Assembly: GCA_013138975.1 (NCBI GenBank)
Contig: WTBR01000053.1
Coordinates: forward strand, 1-44,026
Source of the DNA: Bacteroidales bacterium
GTDB lineage: Bacteria; Bacteroidota; Bacteroidia; Bacteroidales; UBA12077
Length of the DNA: 44,026 nucleotides
Reading direction: 5' to 3'
Shown here: positions 27,084 to 35,687 of the stretch, piece by piece
Position numbering within the stretch: the stretch's first letter is position 1
How the letters are laid out: every line of letters begins with the position of its first letter
Notes under the pieces: model-generated
Databases searched by the model: none
The model's input: only the letters and a program-made list of their open reading frames with translations
Told to the model about the DNA's origin: nothing
Position numbers and translations under genes: made by a program

Positions 27084-27262
27084 AGCAATGATAGCTGCAA
27101 GCTACCAAAAATAAAACGACGTAGTTGATGTCCGATAATTATCGGAATACCGAACTTCTATCTATTTATCTTATTACGTCAATCTACGCTCATCTGGAGA
27201 AAGCGGCAAAACATTTGCCGCTTAGCTTCTTCGAGTTTATTTCATATGCCTCCTAGCTAGGA
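27084..27262 (-). repeat. S repeat copy 6 joined to R hairpin (R copy 6)
   Basis: Bases 27,084-27,197 carry the long S form (GCTACCAAAAATAAAACGAC, GTCCGATAATTATCGGAA, CTACGCTCATCTGG). Bases 27,203-27,221 are the R hairpin GCGGCAAAACATTTGCCGC followed by CTTAGCTTCTTCGAG and CCTAGCTAGG. The junction precedes the stop of the propeller lipoprotein gene. Confidence 0.65.
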
Positions 27263-27285
27263 TTTAATCATACTATTCAACAAAT

Positions 27286-28596
27286 TTATTTCACTTTCTT
27301 AATCCAAAAAACAATACGATCACCTGTAAATTCTGGTTTGCCAGTTCTGCTTCCTTCGGACAGACCCCAAAGTATATCCGAAGATAAAGAAATATGAAGG
27401 TCTTCAAATCCTATATCTGACTTTTCCTTTACAATTGGTAAAACACGTGTTTGCACTTTGTCTACGCTATAATTATCACTCGACCAATTGCCTGAAACAC
27501 TGTGCTTTCGCACACCTTCACCATTGCTTCTGCTGATATAAAGTGTCGAACCAAAAAGTGCTGCTCCCTGAATCCATCTATAGCGTTCAAGACCACATTC
27601 TATTCCTAAGTTTCTTGGTTTCTCAGGAACAAGTTTGCCTGGCTCTGTAGAAAGCTTCCATAAAAACATCGAAGGACTCAAACCATTATCCATGTTGCCA
27701 TTGGACATATAGGAGCCTGTAAGCAGCTTTCGTTCATTATTATCTGACCAATCAATGCTCAAGTATGAGAACTTGGGTTGATTCCCCGACGCTTTTGCCA
27801 TACCTGTTGTTATTAAAGTGCTGTATAGTGTGGAGTAGTTATAAACCTGTGGCAGAATATAAGTATAATCAAAAGCATAGGCCTTTTCGCCTTTAAATCC
27901 ATATTTTTTTTTCGTGTCATCTTTTTCAACACCCATATAAATGTTGCGTGTATCAAACACCCGAATTCCATTATGTGTATCGGGCACAAATAAAAAGCCT
28001 TTTGAATAGGCAAGTCCTCCTGCGTGCAAGCCATTGTCCACAGGTTTAAAATCATCACCGTCTCGTTCTACAAGAAGTACATGCCTATAATGAAAACGTT
28101 TATCACTTCCCGGAGTAACATCTACGAATGAAATGCGCACACCTTTCTTACCACTTCCATCGTAATTGTACCACGTAACGGCCACCATAGAATACTGCGG
28201 ATTTTCCAATCGAATACCCGCTATGCCTTGTGGCCTCCATGCATTGGTTTCATTATCACTTTGTCGCCATTTAAACGCCTTGACGTCCTGATTGGAAAAC
28301 TTATAATCTGAAGGGAAAGATGATACACTCCCTCCTTCTCTGTTCAATTTAATATCCCGCAAGCTTACTCGTGTAAGCCCATTTTTTCCATTAAGACCTG
28401 CCGCCCATTCAGAATCGTCAATGGGTGTCATAGCAAACTGCCATACAGCATCCACATTAGATGGTGACACTACTGACCTTCCTACTTCCTTTTCATTGAC
28501 TGATTGATTTGCCTTTCCTTCATCTGTTCCGTTGTTGCAGTATACAAACCCAGTAAGGATCAATGTCAATACCGCTAAAATACCTAGCTTTTTCAT
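27286..28596 (-). CDS. Secreted beta-propeller-like protein, unknown function
   Basis: This 436-residue protein has a signal sequence (MKKLGILAVLTLILTGFVYC). The Cys at 20 could be lipidated, although Tyr at -1 is a poor lipobox. Short repeated strands containing LHAGGLAYSKGFLFVPDTHNGIRVFD, FLWKL, GAALFGSTLYISRSNGEG and GFEDLHISLSSDILWGLSEG suggest a six-bladed propeller and match a family of secreted proteins of unknown function known mainly from actinomycetes and some Bacteroidota. No catalytic motif is seen. It is monocistronic, preceded by Q copy 3, which carries the promoter-like palindrome. Confidence 0.75.
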   Translation of the reverse strand: MKKLGILAVLTLILTGFVYCNNGTDEGKANQSVNEKEVGRSVVSPSNVDAVWQFAMTPIDDSEWAAGLNGKNGLTRVSLRDIKLNREGGSVSSFPSDYKFSNQDVKAFKWRQSDNETNAWRPQGIAGIRLENPQYSMVAVTWYNYDGSGKKGVRISFVDVTPGSDKRFHYRHVLLVERDGDDFKPVDNGLHAGGLAYSKGFLFVPDTHNGIRVFDTRNIYMGVEKDDTKKKYGFKGEKAYAFDYTYILPQVYNYSTLYSTLITTGMAKASGNQPKFSYLSIDWSDNNERKLLTGSYMSNGNMDNGLSPSMFLWKLSTEPGKLVPEKPRNLGIECGLERYRWIQGAALFGSTLYISRSNGEGVRKHSVSGNWSSDNYSVDKVQTRVLPIVKEKSDIGFEDLHISLSSDILWGLSEGSRTGKPEFTGDRIVFWIKKVK

Positions 28597-28841
28597 ATTA
28601 ATTATTATTATTTATTATTGATACTTCTGATACACATTCAATTAAAAATTTTATTACGAATTTTTATTCCAACTAAAATAATTCCATTATAATTTATAAT
28701 ATCAATAAAGGTCTTTAGATAACAAAAATCTCTATCGTTAACACCTTATTTTTATTTTCCTGCTTTTCTATGATTGAAAGAAAACCTTCTTTTAAATTTG
28801 TTCTTATTCCCGTTGATTTCATTCTCTCATTCTTATATTAG

Positions 28842-29218
28842 GTAACAAAATTACATACGCCAAAGTGGCACATATATCTACTATATTTAACTACAAACTA
28901 CTGATGAAGCTACCACAAAATCAATTAAATCGTATACAAATAAAAAAAAATAAAATCACATATTTTAATTTTTTTTGTAAATTTAAAGATGTTTAATCTT
29001 AAACAATATCCAATACTTGGTATTAGATGGAGATGTCCAAAAAGTAAGCATTCTACGAAAAATATCTTTTTAAATCTGTCATAATACCTCATTATTAACC
29101 AAATAAATTCTTCAACATCCCCTTATCTATCAGAACAGAATGACAGCTATTTAATCTTTTTGGGCACCTCTTTTCTACATTAATAAAATCTACTGACTTA
29201 TAATAATTTTCACTTATA
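28842..29218 (-). repeat. Q repeat, copy 3, with promoter-like motif
   Basis: On the minus strand, GTAGATATATGTGCCACTTT is followed by GGCGTATG and TAATTTTG (28,846-28,853), a good Bacteroidota -7 box. The 3' part (AAACAATATCCAATACTTGG, GATGTCCAAAAAG) and the AOR 3' flank (TTTTCTACATTAATAAAATC) match Q copies 4 and 5. The -7 box is about 250 bases upstream of the propeller gene. Confidence 0.6.
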
Positions 29219-29347
29219 CTAGTATGAATTTTTATACACAAAAATTAATCCCAGTTCTTTCAGGGTTTCGAGTAATGGTTTTGCTGTGTCCGTATCCCAT
29301 CCCATTGCCATATAATAATCTGCTTTAGGATTATCCCTGTTCAACGT
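29219..29347 (-). pseudogene. 3' end of a lost AOR gene
   Basis: The last 42 or so codons of an aldehyde ferredoxin oxidoreductase gene can be read: NRDNPKADYYMAMGWDTDTA, KPLLETLKELGLIFVYKNSY and stop. The intact gene at 36,081 ends SDYYMAMGWDADTAKPLPET and so on. Differences upstream of DYY show that this came from a paralogue, not a recent copy. The right side is replaced by R copy 7. Confidence 0.85.
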
Positions 29348-29475
29348 TACATTCGCTTCGTCGAATTTATTCTTGTAGTTTTTAAAACTATTTTTAGTGT
29401 GTTTTCCATCTTCTGCAATCTTGAATTGCCTCTAAAATAGCCTCATTTTTTTTTATAAATATGGATTAAATATGT
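29345..29475 (-). repeat. R repeat, copy 7 (partial)
   Basis: It has the block TTCGTCGAATTTATTCTTGTAG to TCTTCTGCAATCTTGAATTG to AGCCTCATTTTTTTTTATAA. The transposase start and hairpin are absent. It adjoins the AOR remnant directly. Confidence 0.6.
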
Positions 29476-29541
29476 AACGGCTTTAACAATTTTAAACTTT
29501 AAATTAAAATTTAAATACGATATTTTGAAGAAGAATTTTTA

Positions 29542-29658
29542 TTAAATGCATGCTCATTTAATTAGCAAATGCCACCAAAATAGAACGACATAGTTAATGT
29601 CCGATAACTATCATAATGTCAAGCCGTTTCGATTTGCAGACTACGCTCATCTGGGTTT
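29542..29658 (-). repeat. S repeat, copy 7 (long form)
   Basis: AAATGCATGCTCATTTAATT, TAGCAAATGCCACCAAAATAG, GTCCGATAACTATCATAATG and GACTACGCTCATCTGGG match S copy 4 along about 115 bp. Confidence 0.6.
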
Positions 29659-29792
29659 ATTAATTACATAAAACAATTGTTCACCTTTTATCCGTCAAAA
29701 TACTGACAAAAACTTAAGATAATTTGAGAAAAATAAATACATTTATCGCCCTTAAAAAAACACTTTAATATTAACAATAATTATTTTTTACT

Positions 29793-30173
29793 ATGAAAGA
29801 AACAAAAATTTATTTTAGCAAGGAACTTAATGCTGTTGTATGCGAATTTAATGGATTCCTAAAAACTGAGAAGTTTATAGAGTTTGGTTTTGAAACAAAT
29901 AATTTGCTTGTAAAACATTCTGCACAAAAGCAATTAAATAATGTACAGAATATGAAAGTTTTAACAAAGGAAGCTCATGCTTGGGTTGACGAAGTTTGGT
30001 ATCCAAAAGCAAAAGCCTCCGGGTTAAAACATTTTGCTTTTGTTGTTCCAAAAGATGTATTTGGTAAGGCAAGCATGGATGCTGTAAATGTGAATATTAA
30101 AGAAAAATACGGGATTAATATTAAGTATTTTACAGATGTAGAAGAAGCTAAACAGTGGTTAATTAGTCAGTAA
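29793..30173 (+). CDS. STAS/SpoIIAA-like protein
   Basis: The 126-residue cytoplasmic protein has the size and strand/helix pattern of SpoIIAA-like (STAS superfamily) proteins: KIYFSKELNAVVCEFNGFLKTEKFIEFGF, VQNMKVLTKEAHAWVDEVWYPKA, FAFVVPKDVFGKASMDAVN, YFTDVEEAKQWLISQ. Such proteins are common single genes in Bacteroidota and have no established biochemical role. It is one of only three plus-strand genes in the mosaic, followed by a good hairpin. Confidence 0.75.
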   Translation: MKETKIYFSKELNAVVCEFNGFLKTEKFIEFGFETNNLLVKHSAQKQLNNVQNMKVLTKEAHAWVDEVWYPKAKASGLKHFAFVVPKDVFGKASMDAVNVNIKEKYGINIKYFTDVEEAKQWLISQ

Positions 30174-30190
30174 AACCCACTTTTATAAAA

Positions 30191-30230
30191 TAGGGTGAGT
30201 GAAGCTTTTAACTCTAGCGTACTCACCCTA
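30191..30230 (+). terminator. Hairpin terminator after the STAS-like gene
   Basis: TAGGGTGAGT (30,191-30,200) pairs perfectly with ACTCACCCTA (30,221-30,230), beginning 18 bases after the stop codon. There is no long T run, so termination may be partial. Confidence 0.6.
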
Positions 30231-31037
30231 AATATTGAATAAATCCTCTGTGTATTAAATGTTTAGAATCAAACCCAACTAGTACACTTTTATACTTTAA
30301 ATCCATAAGTTTCTTTTTGAAAAAACTGTAAACTAATAATAAATCACCTCAAGTTCAGCACTCTGGGAATTATAACTATTTACAAAACAATATATAAAAT
30401 CATTATTTCAGCTAATAATTAACATAACTTTATTTACTTTTTATCTGTCCTTTTTTTTTAGGAGGAGGTTAAGGTGGGAGATAAACTTACAATCTTTTTA
30501 CAAAATACTTAAATTGAATTGCAAAATACATTACAAATTGCTAAACTTGAGTTTGTTATAACACAAATCGCAATCTTATAAAACAATGATTTCACAACAA
30601 GACAAAAATAATGATTTAAATACTATTAATCACATAAGTGATATTTTTGTATACAACATATTTAAAACATTAGATATTCTCAAATTAAATGGGTGAGTAG
30701 CTTCTTTAATAGCATAAAACGGTGCGGTGTTAACGTGTCCGAGATTTGAATGTTGTTAGTGTTTATGCCGTTCTTTCAGGTATCCTCAGTAAGCTTCTGT
30801 AAGTTAATAACTTGCAAGACCCAAAGAACACCAAAATGATATTTATGTATATTTCGCTGTCATTGGATAAAGAAATAGGCTCTTTTTAAATTGGCGATTT
30901 AAGCTTGCGAAAAATTGATGCTTGTAAGTTACTCCTTAAAGCTATACATGAAGTGTCACGGACATCATGTCCGCTCTAGCCGGGCGCTTTCTTATCAAAG
31001 ATATAAAAAAAAGGCTATTTTCTTACCGGCACTAATT
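30231..31037. other. Long intergenic region without a recognised gene
   Basis: I find no credible coding frame. Features are TTTTTTTTAGGAGGAGGTTAAGGTGGG (30,449-30,476, purine tract), a less AT-rich block at 30,690-30,850, and CACGGACATCATGTCCG (30,958-30,974), a near-perfect hairpin followed by CTCTAGCCGGGCGC. A structured RNA at 30,690-30,990 is possible but I cannot name one. Confidence 0.4.
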
Positions 31038-31262
31038 AGTTAAAGCATCTTTTGCAACTCTTCTTTCATTATCTCCAACATAATATTTTATAAACTCTTC
31101 ATCGGATTTGGAAAGTATAATATTAGTAAAATCAATATTTTTTAAAATTGTAGGAGGTAAGTATGAACCTACCCCTACAATTCTAACAAATACATCAGGT
31201 TTTACAGTCTTAATTCCTAAAATTCTTACTTTATCATAATTAATCCCTAAAACCTCAAAAAA
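31038..31262 (-). pseudogene. Start fragment of a second ketosynthase III gene
   Basis: On the minus strand, just past the ketosynthase stop and in the +1 frame, an open stretch of about 74 codons without ATG reads FVRIVGVGSYLPPTILKN, then SDEEFIKYYVGDNERRVAKD and a stop. That is the N-terminal strand and the ERR(I/V)A motif of FabH-like enzymes. The Cys, His and Asn are missing. It is the remnant of a tandem paralogue truncated at 31,038. Confidence 0.75.
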
Positions 31263-31263
31263 A

Positions 31264-32466
31264 TTAATTTCTTACATTTTTAACTAATCTTTGATTTACT
31301 TTATGTAATAAGGCTATATGGTTTTCTCCAGCACCGGGTGAAGCAATTAATACATTATCATTAGCTTTGATTAATCCTTTTTCTAAAGCTTCTAAAAGAT
31401 TGTTTGCTGCAGAACAGTTGGCAATATTTGCATATTTTTCATATTGTTCATAAAACTTTTCTTTAGGTATACCTATTTTTTCCCTCCATGCATCTCCGGC
31501 CCACTTAGCTGGTTGGTGTGAAACAAAGAAGTCAACCTCACTAACTTTAATTTTGGCTTTTTCTAAAGCTTTTTCAACAACTTCATTAATATCATCTAAA
31601 GCATATTCAGCCATTTCTTTTATTGCTACAGGATTATAAAATGTTGCAAATTGTTGAGTATAATTTGGACTGTGGCTTGTTTTCATTATAAGATTTGGCT
31701 CCCTGCTATGTCCAATAATAGCATCATGTCTACCGCCATGACTTGTAGCATGTGAGGACATATATCCAAAACCATCTTCTACTTCTGAAATGATAGCTGC
31801 TATTGAAGCATCACCTATAGCAGGACTATAATAGGATGACTTATCATTAATATGTGATCCAATATAACTAGCAACAATTAAAATATTTTTTTTAATTCCA
31901 CTTTTTATAAGAGCAGTTGCAATTTCTATCATGGTAATAAATGAAGAACAGCATGTATCTACTGAATATGCTCCTGCATTTTTTAAATTTAGCTTATGTT
32001 GTATTAAAGATACATTTGCTGGTATTGATAAATCTGGAACTTGTGAGTGAGCCATTACAAGATCAATATCGTCCATATCAATATCTGAATTTAATATTGC
32101 TATTGCTCCTGAAAGGGTTTCAGCATCAGATGCTAACATTGGATGAGGTACAATTGATTTTTTTAAAGAATCAGGATCCATAGGAACAAATCTTCTCTCT
32201 TCTGTTCCTGAAAAAGGATCTTTATCTCTTTTTTTTGAAGGTAAATTATCAAGCCAAGCTTCAAACCACGGTTCTTTTTCCCAGCCATCAAAATTCGTTA
32301 CAATTTCTCCAGGTAGTTTTTCTGTAGAATCGATCATATCAATATACTCTTTTTTCAAGAGTGTTTTTTCTCTTAAAAATTTCACAAGTTTATCTTTTTT
32401 TTCGCCCAAAATTTCTTTTGCTGGCATATAACTACCCATGCTTATCAAGCCTACAGATTTTTCCAT
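31264..32466 (-). CDS. 3-oxoacyl-ACP synthase III-like ketosynthase
   Basis: A thiolase-fold condensing enzyme of FabH/HMG-CoA-synthase type; the first ATG (32,487) would give 407 residues. I prefer the Met before EKSVGLISMGSYMP, which gives 400 residues. The triad is complete: Cys in VDTCCSSF (C180 in the long numbering), His in FVSHQPAKWAG and Asn in IANCSAANNL. Between the first strand and the EERRF motif there is an insertion of about 60 residues (KTLLKKEYIDMIDSTEKLPG through WFEAWLDNLPSKK), longer than in FabH (about 317 in total). This and the truncated second ketosynthase suggest specialised lipid or polyketide chemistry rather than housekeeping fatty acid synthesis. No ACP gene is adjacent. 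Confidence 0.88.
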   Translation of the reverse strand: MEKSVGLISMGSYMPAKEILGEKKDKLVKFLREKTLLKKEYIDMIDSTEKLPGEIVTNFDGWEKEPWFEAWLDNLPSKKRDKDPFSGTEERRFVPMDPDSLKKSIVPHPMLASDAETLSGAIAILNSDIDMDDIDLVMAHSQVPDLSIPANVSLIQHKLNLKNAGAYSVDTCCSSFITMIEIATALIKSGIKKNILIVASYIGSHINDKSSYYSPAIGDASIAAIISEVEDGFGYMSSHATSHGGRHDAIIGHSREPNLIMKTSHSPNYTQQFATFYNPVAIKEMAEYALDDINEVVEKALEKAKIKVSEVDFFVSHQPAKWAGDAWREKIGIPKEKFYEQYEKYANIANCSAANNLLEALEKGLIKANDNVLIASPGAGENHIALLHKVNQRLVKNVRN

Positions 32467-32730
32467 TTTTTCCTTCTTTTTGTTCATTTTTATAATATCA
32501 CTTCACTTTAATTATTTCCTTTTTTTTGTGTTAATATTTTTTCACACTTATAAACATAAAAATTATTTTTCTTCTTTCTATATTATAAATATTACCCATG
32601 TCATTTCTCTACTAAATTCTGACTAAGGGTAAATTTTAATCCTATAAATAGTCTAAAAATTTTATCTATTAGCTATAGAGATTATCCCTGTTATTTCTAC
32701 ATTGTGGGAAACAAACACCAATAAAAACAC

Positions 32731-33002
32731 ATGCTCCATTGTGATACATATTCCCACTATAAATTTCCATTCTAACTCCCTTACGATTAGCTTTATCTTA
32801 TTAATATGATAAAATATATAAGCACATATCTTAACTATTTTTGTAGACTTAAAAATAGTTAATTTTAAACAATATCCTATTCAAAACCCAAAAAAAAGGT
32901 ATCTAATAAAGACACCTTCTTTTCTACATTAATTAAATCTATTGATTTACAACTGTTTTCTAATTCTGGTATAAATCTTTATATACAAAATCTAATCACA
33001 GT
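32731..33002 (-). repeat. Q repeat copy 4 and a residual AOR 3' end
   Basis: Bases 32,731-32,930 match Q (degenerate palindrome GTGATACATATTCCCACTATA; AAACAATATCCTATTCAAAA; GGTATCTAATAAAGACACC). Bases 32,925-32,966 match the AOR 3' flank. The last codons FVYKDLY of an AOR gene follow (about 32,969-32,990), then R copy 8 begins. It lies upstream of the ketosynthase gene. Confidence 0.6.
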
Positions 33003-33345
33003 TCGGCATTTTCGATAGCTATCGGAACCTCGCTACATCGAATTTATTCTTGTAGTATTCAAAACTATTTTTAGTGTGTTTTCCATCTTTTACACATTTA
33101 AATTACTTCTATAACAGTCTCGTTTTTTCTTGAAAATATGTCTGCTCACTTTACAATTTACAAAGTAAGATAATAAGCTGCATTTTGATCTTTGATTTGA
33201 TATCCTGTTGGCATATAAATTGATTTATCAATTAATGATAAAACTTTTTAATTACTGTATTGAATTACAAATTCAATTAAAAAGAAAGCGGCAAAATATT
33301 TGCCGCTTAACTTCTTCGAATTTATTTTATATGCTGTGCCTAAGA
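33003..33345 (-). repeat. R repeat, copy 8 (near full length)
   Basis: It has the hairpin GCGGCAAAATATTTGCCGC (33,288-33,306), a start at 33,214 with frame MPTGYQIKDQNAAYYLTL ended by a stop, the common block CATCGAATTTATTCTTGTAG and the palindrome CGATAGCTATCG at the far end. This is the best-preserved copy. Confidence 0.78.
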
Positions 33346-33411
33346 GGAATATAATCTTAACTTAACGACATTACGCTTGCGCCATGTGGGTTGACACTAA
33401 TCTTTAGAATA

Positions 33412-34098
33412 TTATATTTTAATAGAATTAAACTCTGGCAATTTTATGGCCTTATACTTAAATGCCTTTATTTGATAATAAACATGGTTAAAAATATTAA
33501 GTTTAATTATATCGGCAGGGGTATATTCACTTGTATTGGAATTTTCAGGCAAAATACCCATATGTTTATATGCTACTGCAATTAATTCTGAACAAAATAA
33601 TTTAGATGCATCCTCTTTATTTTTGGTTAACGAAGAAAATTTATCTAAAAAATCGAAGCCGGCATTTTTCATATTCTTATAATCATATCCTTTGCCAACT
33701 TGTTCAACAATAAAATCATACATTTTATCCTCGTCAATTTTGCTTCTAATCTCATCTGAAAGCCTTGCAATCCATATATCCCCTTTATAAAATGGTATTG
33801 AATTTGAAAAATAATTAATAATTACACCTTCTCTTTCGGGATACATGTCACCCTCCGAGGCTTCAACAAAACTAATCCTGTCATCTTTTTTTATAATAAG
33901 TGCAACATGCGATGCAGGAAAACGTGTAACCAAACGTATTAGTTTTGAAAGCGTATATTGACCTCCAAAAATAACCAGATCACCTGTTTTCAACTCTTTA
34001 CGGATATTGCTGTAATTTAATGCCAAAGGGAATTCTTTATTTGCGTCGCGTATCATAACTTTATCTATTAGTTTTAATTTGAATAATTTTAAAAACAC
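33412..34098 (-). CDS. YiiX-like permuted papain-fold hydrolase
   Basis: The 228-residue protein belongs to the YiiX/permuted NlpC-P60 group: KTGDLVIFGGQYTLSKLIRL, then ASHVALIIKK (catalytic His) early and KLFCSELIAVAYK (catalytic Cys) late, the circularly permuted order. Members are cysteine hydrolases thought to act on amide or ester bonds of cell-wall or lipid substrates. There is no signal peptide. A second start at residue 15 (34,056) is possible. A truncated second copy of the middle of this gene is at 25,178-25,368, also next to an R repeat. Confidence 0.85.
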   Translation of the reverse strand: MFLKLFKLKLIDKVMIRDANKEFPLALNYSNIRKELKTGDLVIFGGQYTLSKLIRLVTRFPASHVALIIKKDDRISFVEASEGDMYPEREGVIINYFSNSIPFYKGDIWIARLSDEIRSKIDEDKMYDFIVEQVGKGYDYKNMKNAGFDFLDKFSSLTKNKEDASKLFCSELIAVAYKHMGILPENSNTSEYTPADIIKLNIFNHVYYQIKAFKYKAIKLPEFNSIKI

Positions 34099-34452
34099 TA
34101 AGGTATAAATAATTTCTTTTTGGTTAATTATATTGGACTTTGCCGAGCGCTGGCTCGCGCAATTTGTAGACCAGAACTAATAAAAATAAGCGTCCTATTC
34201 TTACTAAACTTTATTGTATCTTTTTGTTTCCTGAAAAAAGGTAGCTACAAGCTAACAAAACATAAACCGACTTAGGCAATAGCCTAAGCCGAACTGCTTT
34301 GTATTTTTATTTATTTTCCTTTGCAGCCTCAGTCGAACTGGGAATTGCTAAAATATTATATAGACCACACGATACAATCGTGCGGCAGCGAGGGATTGTA
34401 AATTTAGTTTTTGATAAGAACTAATTATCATACATCAGCTGATCACTAAGGT
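34099..34452. other. Intergenic region with S-like repeat
   Basis: Bases 34,233-34,315 carry a variant S copy (GTAGCTACAAGCTAACAAAAC, CCGAACTGCTTTG). In place of the CCGATAACTATCGG arm it has the hairpin CTTAGGC-AATA-GCCTAAG (34,271-34,288). The rest shows CGATACAATCGTGCG and no gene. Confidence 0.5.
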
Positions 34453-35634
34453 TTATAAATAACTCAACCACCATTTATCTTTGTTGGCTTGTTTATACAT
34501 CATATATTTTCTACAAAATGGATAGAGTATTAGCACAACGCCAATCCAAACCGGATAAACTACAAAAAGAGAGTATCCATATGTTACAAGGTTTTGGCTC
34601 ATAAATTCTTTACTTGTTATAATCATATTCTGCCAATTGCCACTAAAAATTAAAATACCAATAATGGCGAAAACATGAATCACCAACATGTGCAAGAAGT
34701 AATAGAATAGCGGCACTCTTCCAAATACCAAAAGGAAATCTGTTAACTTATTTTTTGTAGTTTCAAAAGCAACTAAAAACAACATTGCAGGCCCAAGCGT
34801 AATGCAAAGAAATAATAGCGAAGGCGGATATTTTGTCACTTTAAAAAATGATAGTATTGTTTTGGTGCTGGTATCTTGAACAGACCATGGTATTAAGTCG
34901 CCATATATATTGAATCCTCTAAAAATTAAAAAGAAAACAAGAGACCCTAAACCTAATCCCAACAACCATTTTTTTCTAAGCGAAACATCAAAATCTTTTT
35001 GATAAAATGTGCCAAATAAATAACCCAAAGCCATCAAACCAATCCATGGAATCAATGGATAATGTAGGTAAATTATATGACCTGGATTAATAACTAAAAG
35101 CTGTTCTTGATGTAGTACATACCAAATGATATCCCAAAAACTTTGTCCTTCCATCACAATACCATCCAGCGCATTGTGTCCTGCAATAAGGATGATGCCA
35201 ATAACAAGAATTGCTTTTTTAGGCAGATAAATTAATAAGGATAAACAGACCATACTAAAGCCAATAGCCCAAATAATTTGGAAGATTTGAAGGCTAAAAT
35301 TAAAGTCGAAAGTCCAGATGAGATTATTGACCACGATTTCGAGAAAAATCAACCAAATTCCTCGTGAAAAAAGAAATTTAAACAATTCAGTTTTTGTTTT
35401 TTTTCTTCCGTATAAAAATGCTGACGTGCCTGCTAAGAATACAAATACTGGCGCACAATAATGGGTAATGAATCGTGTAAAAAATAGTATTGGTGTTGTG
35501 GTTTCCAAATTGGTTGGATCAATAAAAAATGAGCCATAATGAAAATAAGCTTTAACATGATCTAATGCCATAATTACCATCACAACACCTCTTAATATGT
35601 CAATGGATTCTATTCGGTTGGTTTTAATTTGCAT
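34453..35634 (-). CDS. DUF1624 multi-TM membrane protein
   Basis: The 393-residue integral membrane protein has about ten TM helices. It opens with RIESIDILRGVVMVIMALDHVKAYFH, the signature of DUF1624 and related heparan-alpha-glucosaminide N-acetyltransferase-like acyltransferases; the Asp-His pair in ALDHV is conserved. Such proteins probably transfer acetyl or acyl groups across the inner membrane, but no substrate is known for this branch. It is full length and monocistronic. Q copy 5 with a promoter-like motif and -7 box is 55-90 bases upstream. Confidence 0.88.
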   Translation of the reverse strand: MQIKTNRIESIDILRGVVMVIMALDHVKAYFHYGSFFIDPTNLETTTPILFFTRFITHYCAPVFVFLAGTSAFLYGRKKTKTELFKFLFSRGIWLIFLEIVVNNLIWTFDFNFSLQIFQIIWAIGFSMVCLSLLIYLPKKAILVIGIILIAGHNALDGIVMEGQSFWDIIWYVLHQEQLLVINPGHIIYLHYPLIPWIGLMALGYLFGTFYQKDFDVSLRKKWLLGLGLGSLVFFLIFRGFNIYGDLIPWSVQDTSTKTILSFFKVTKYPPSLLFLCITLGPAMLFLVAFETTKNKLTDFLLVFGRVPLFYYFLHMLVIHVFAIIGILIFSGNWQNMIITSKEFMSQNLVTYGYSLFVVYPVWIGVVLILYPFCRKYMMYKQANKDKWWLSYL

Positions 35635-35687
35635 TGAAGTTTTGTTTTAGTATAGATACGTCAATATTTGGCTCTGTTGTAATGTTG

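Noticed and set aside
8449..34315. R and S repeats as integron attC sites with gene cassettes
   Set aside because: I find no paired RYYYAAC / GTTRRRY core sites and no integron integrase in the window. The R copies carry transposase-derived frames instead.
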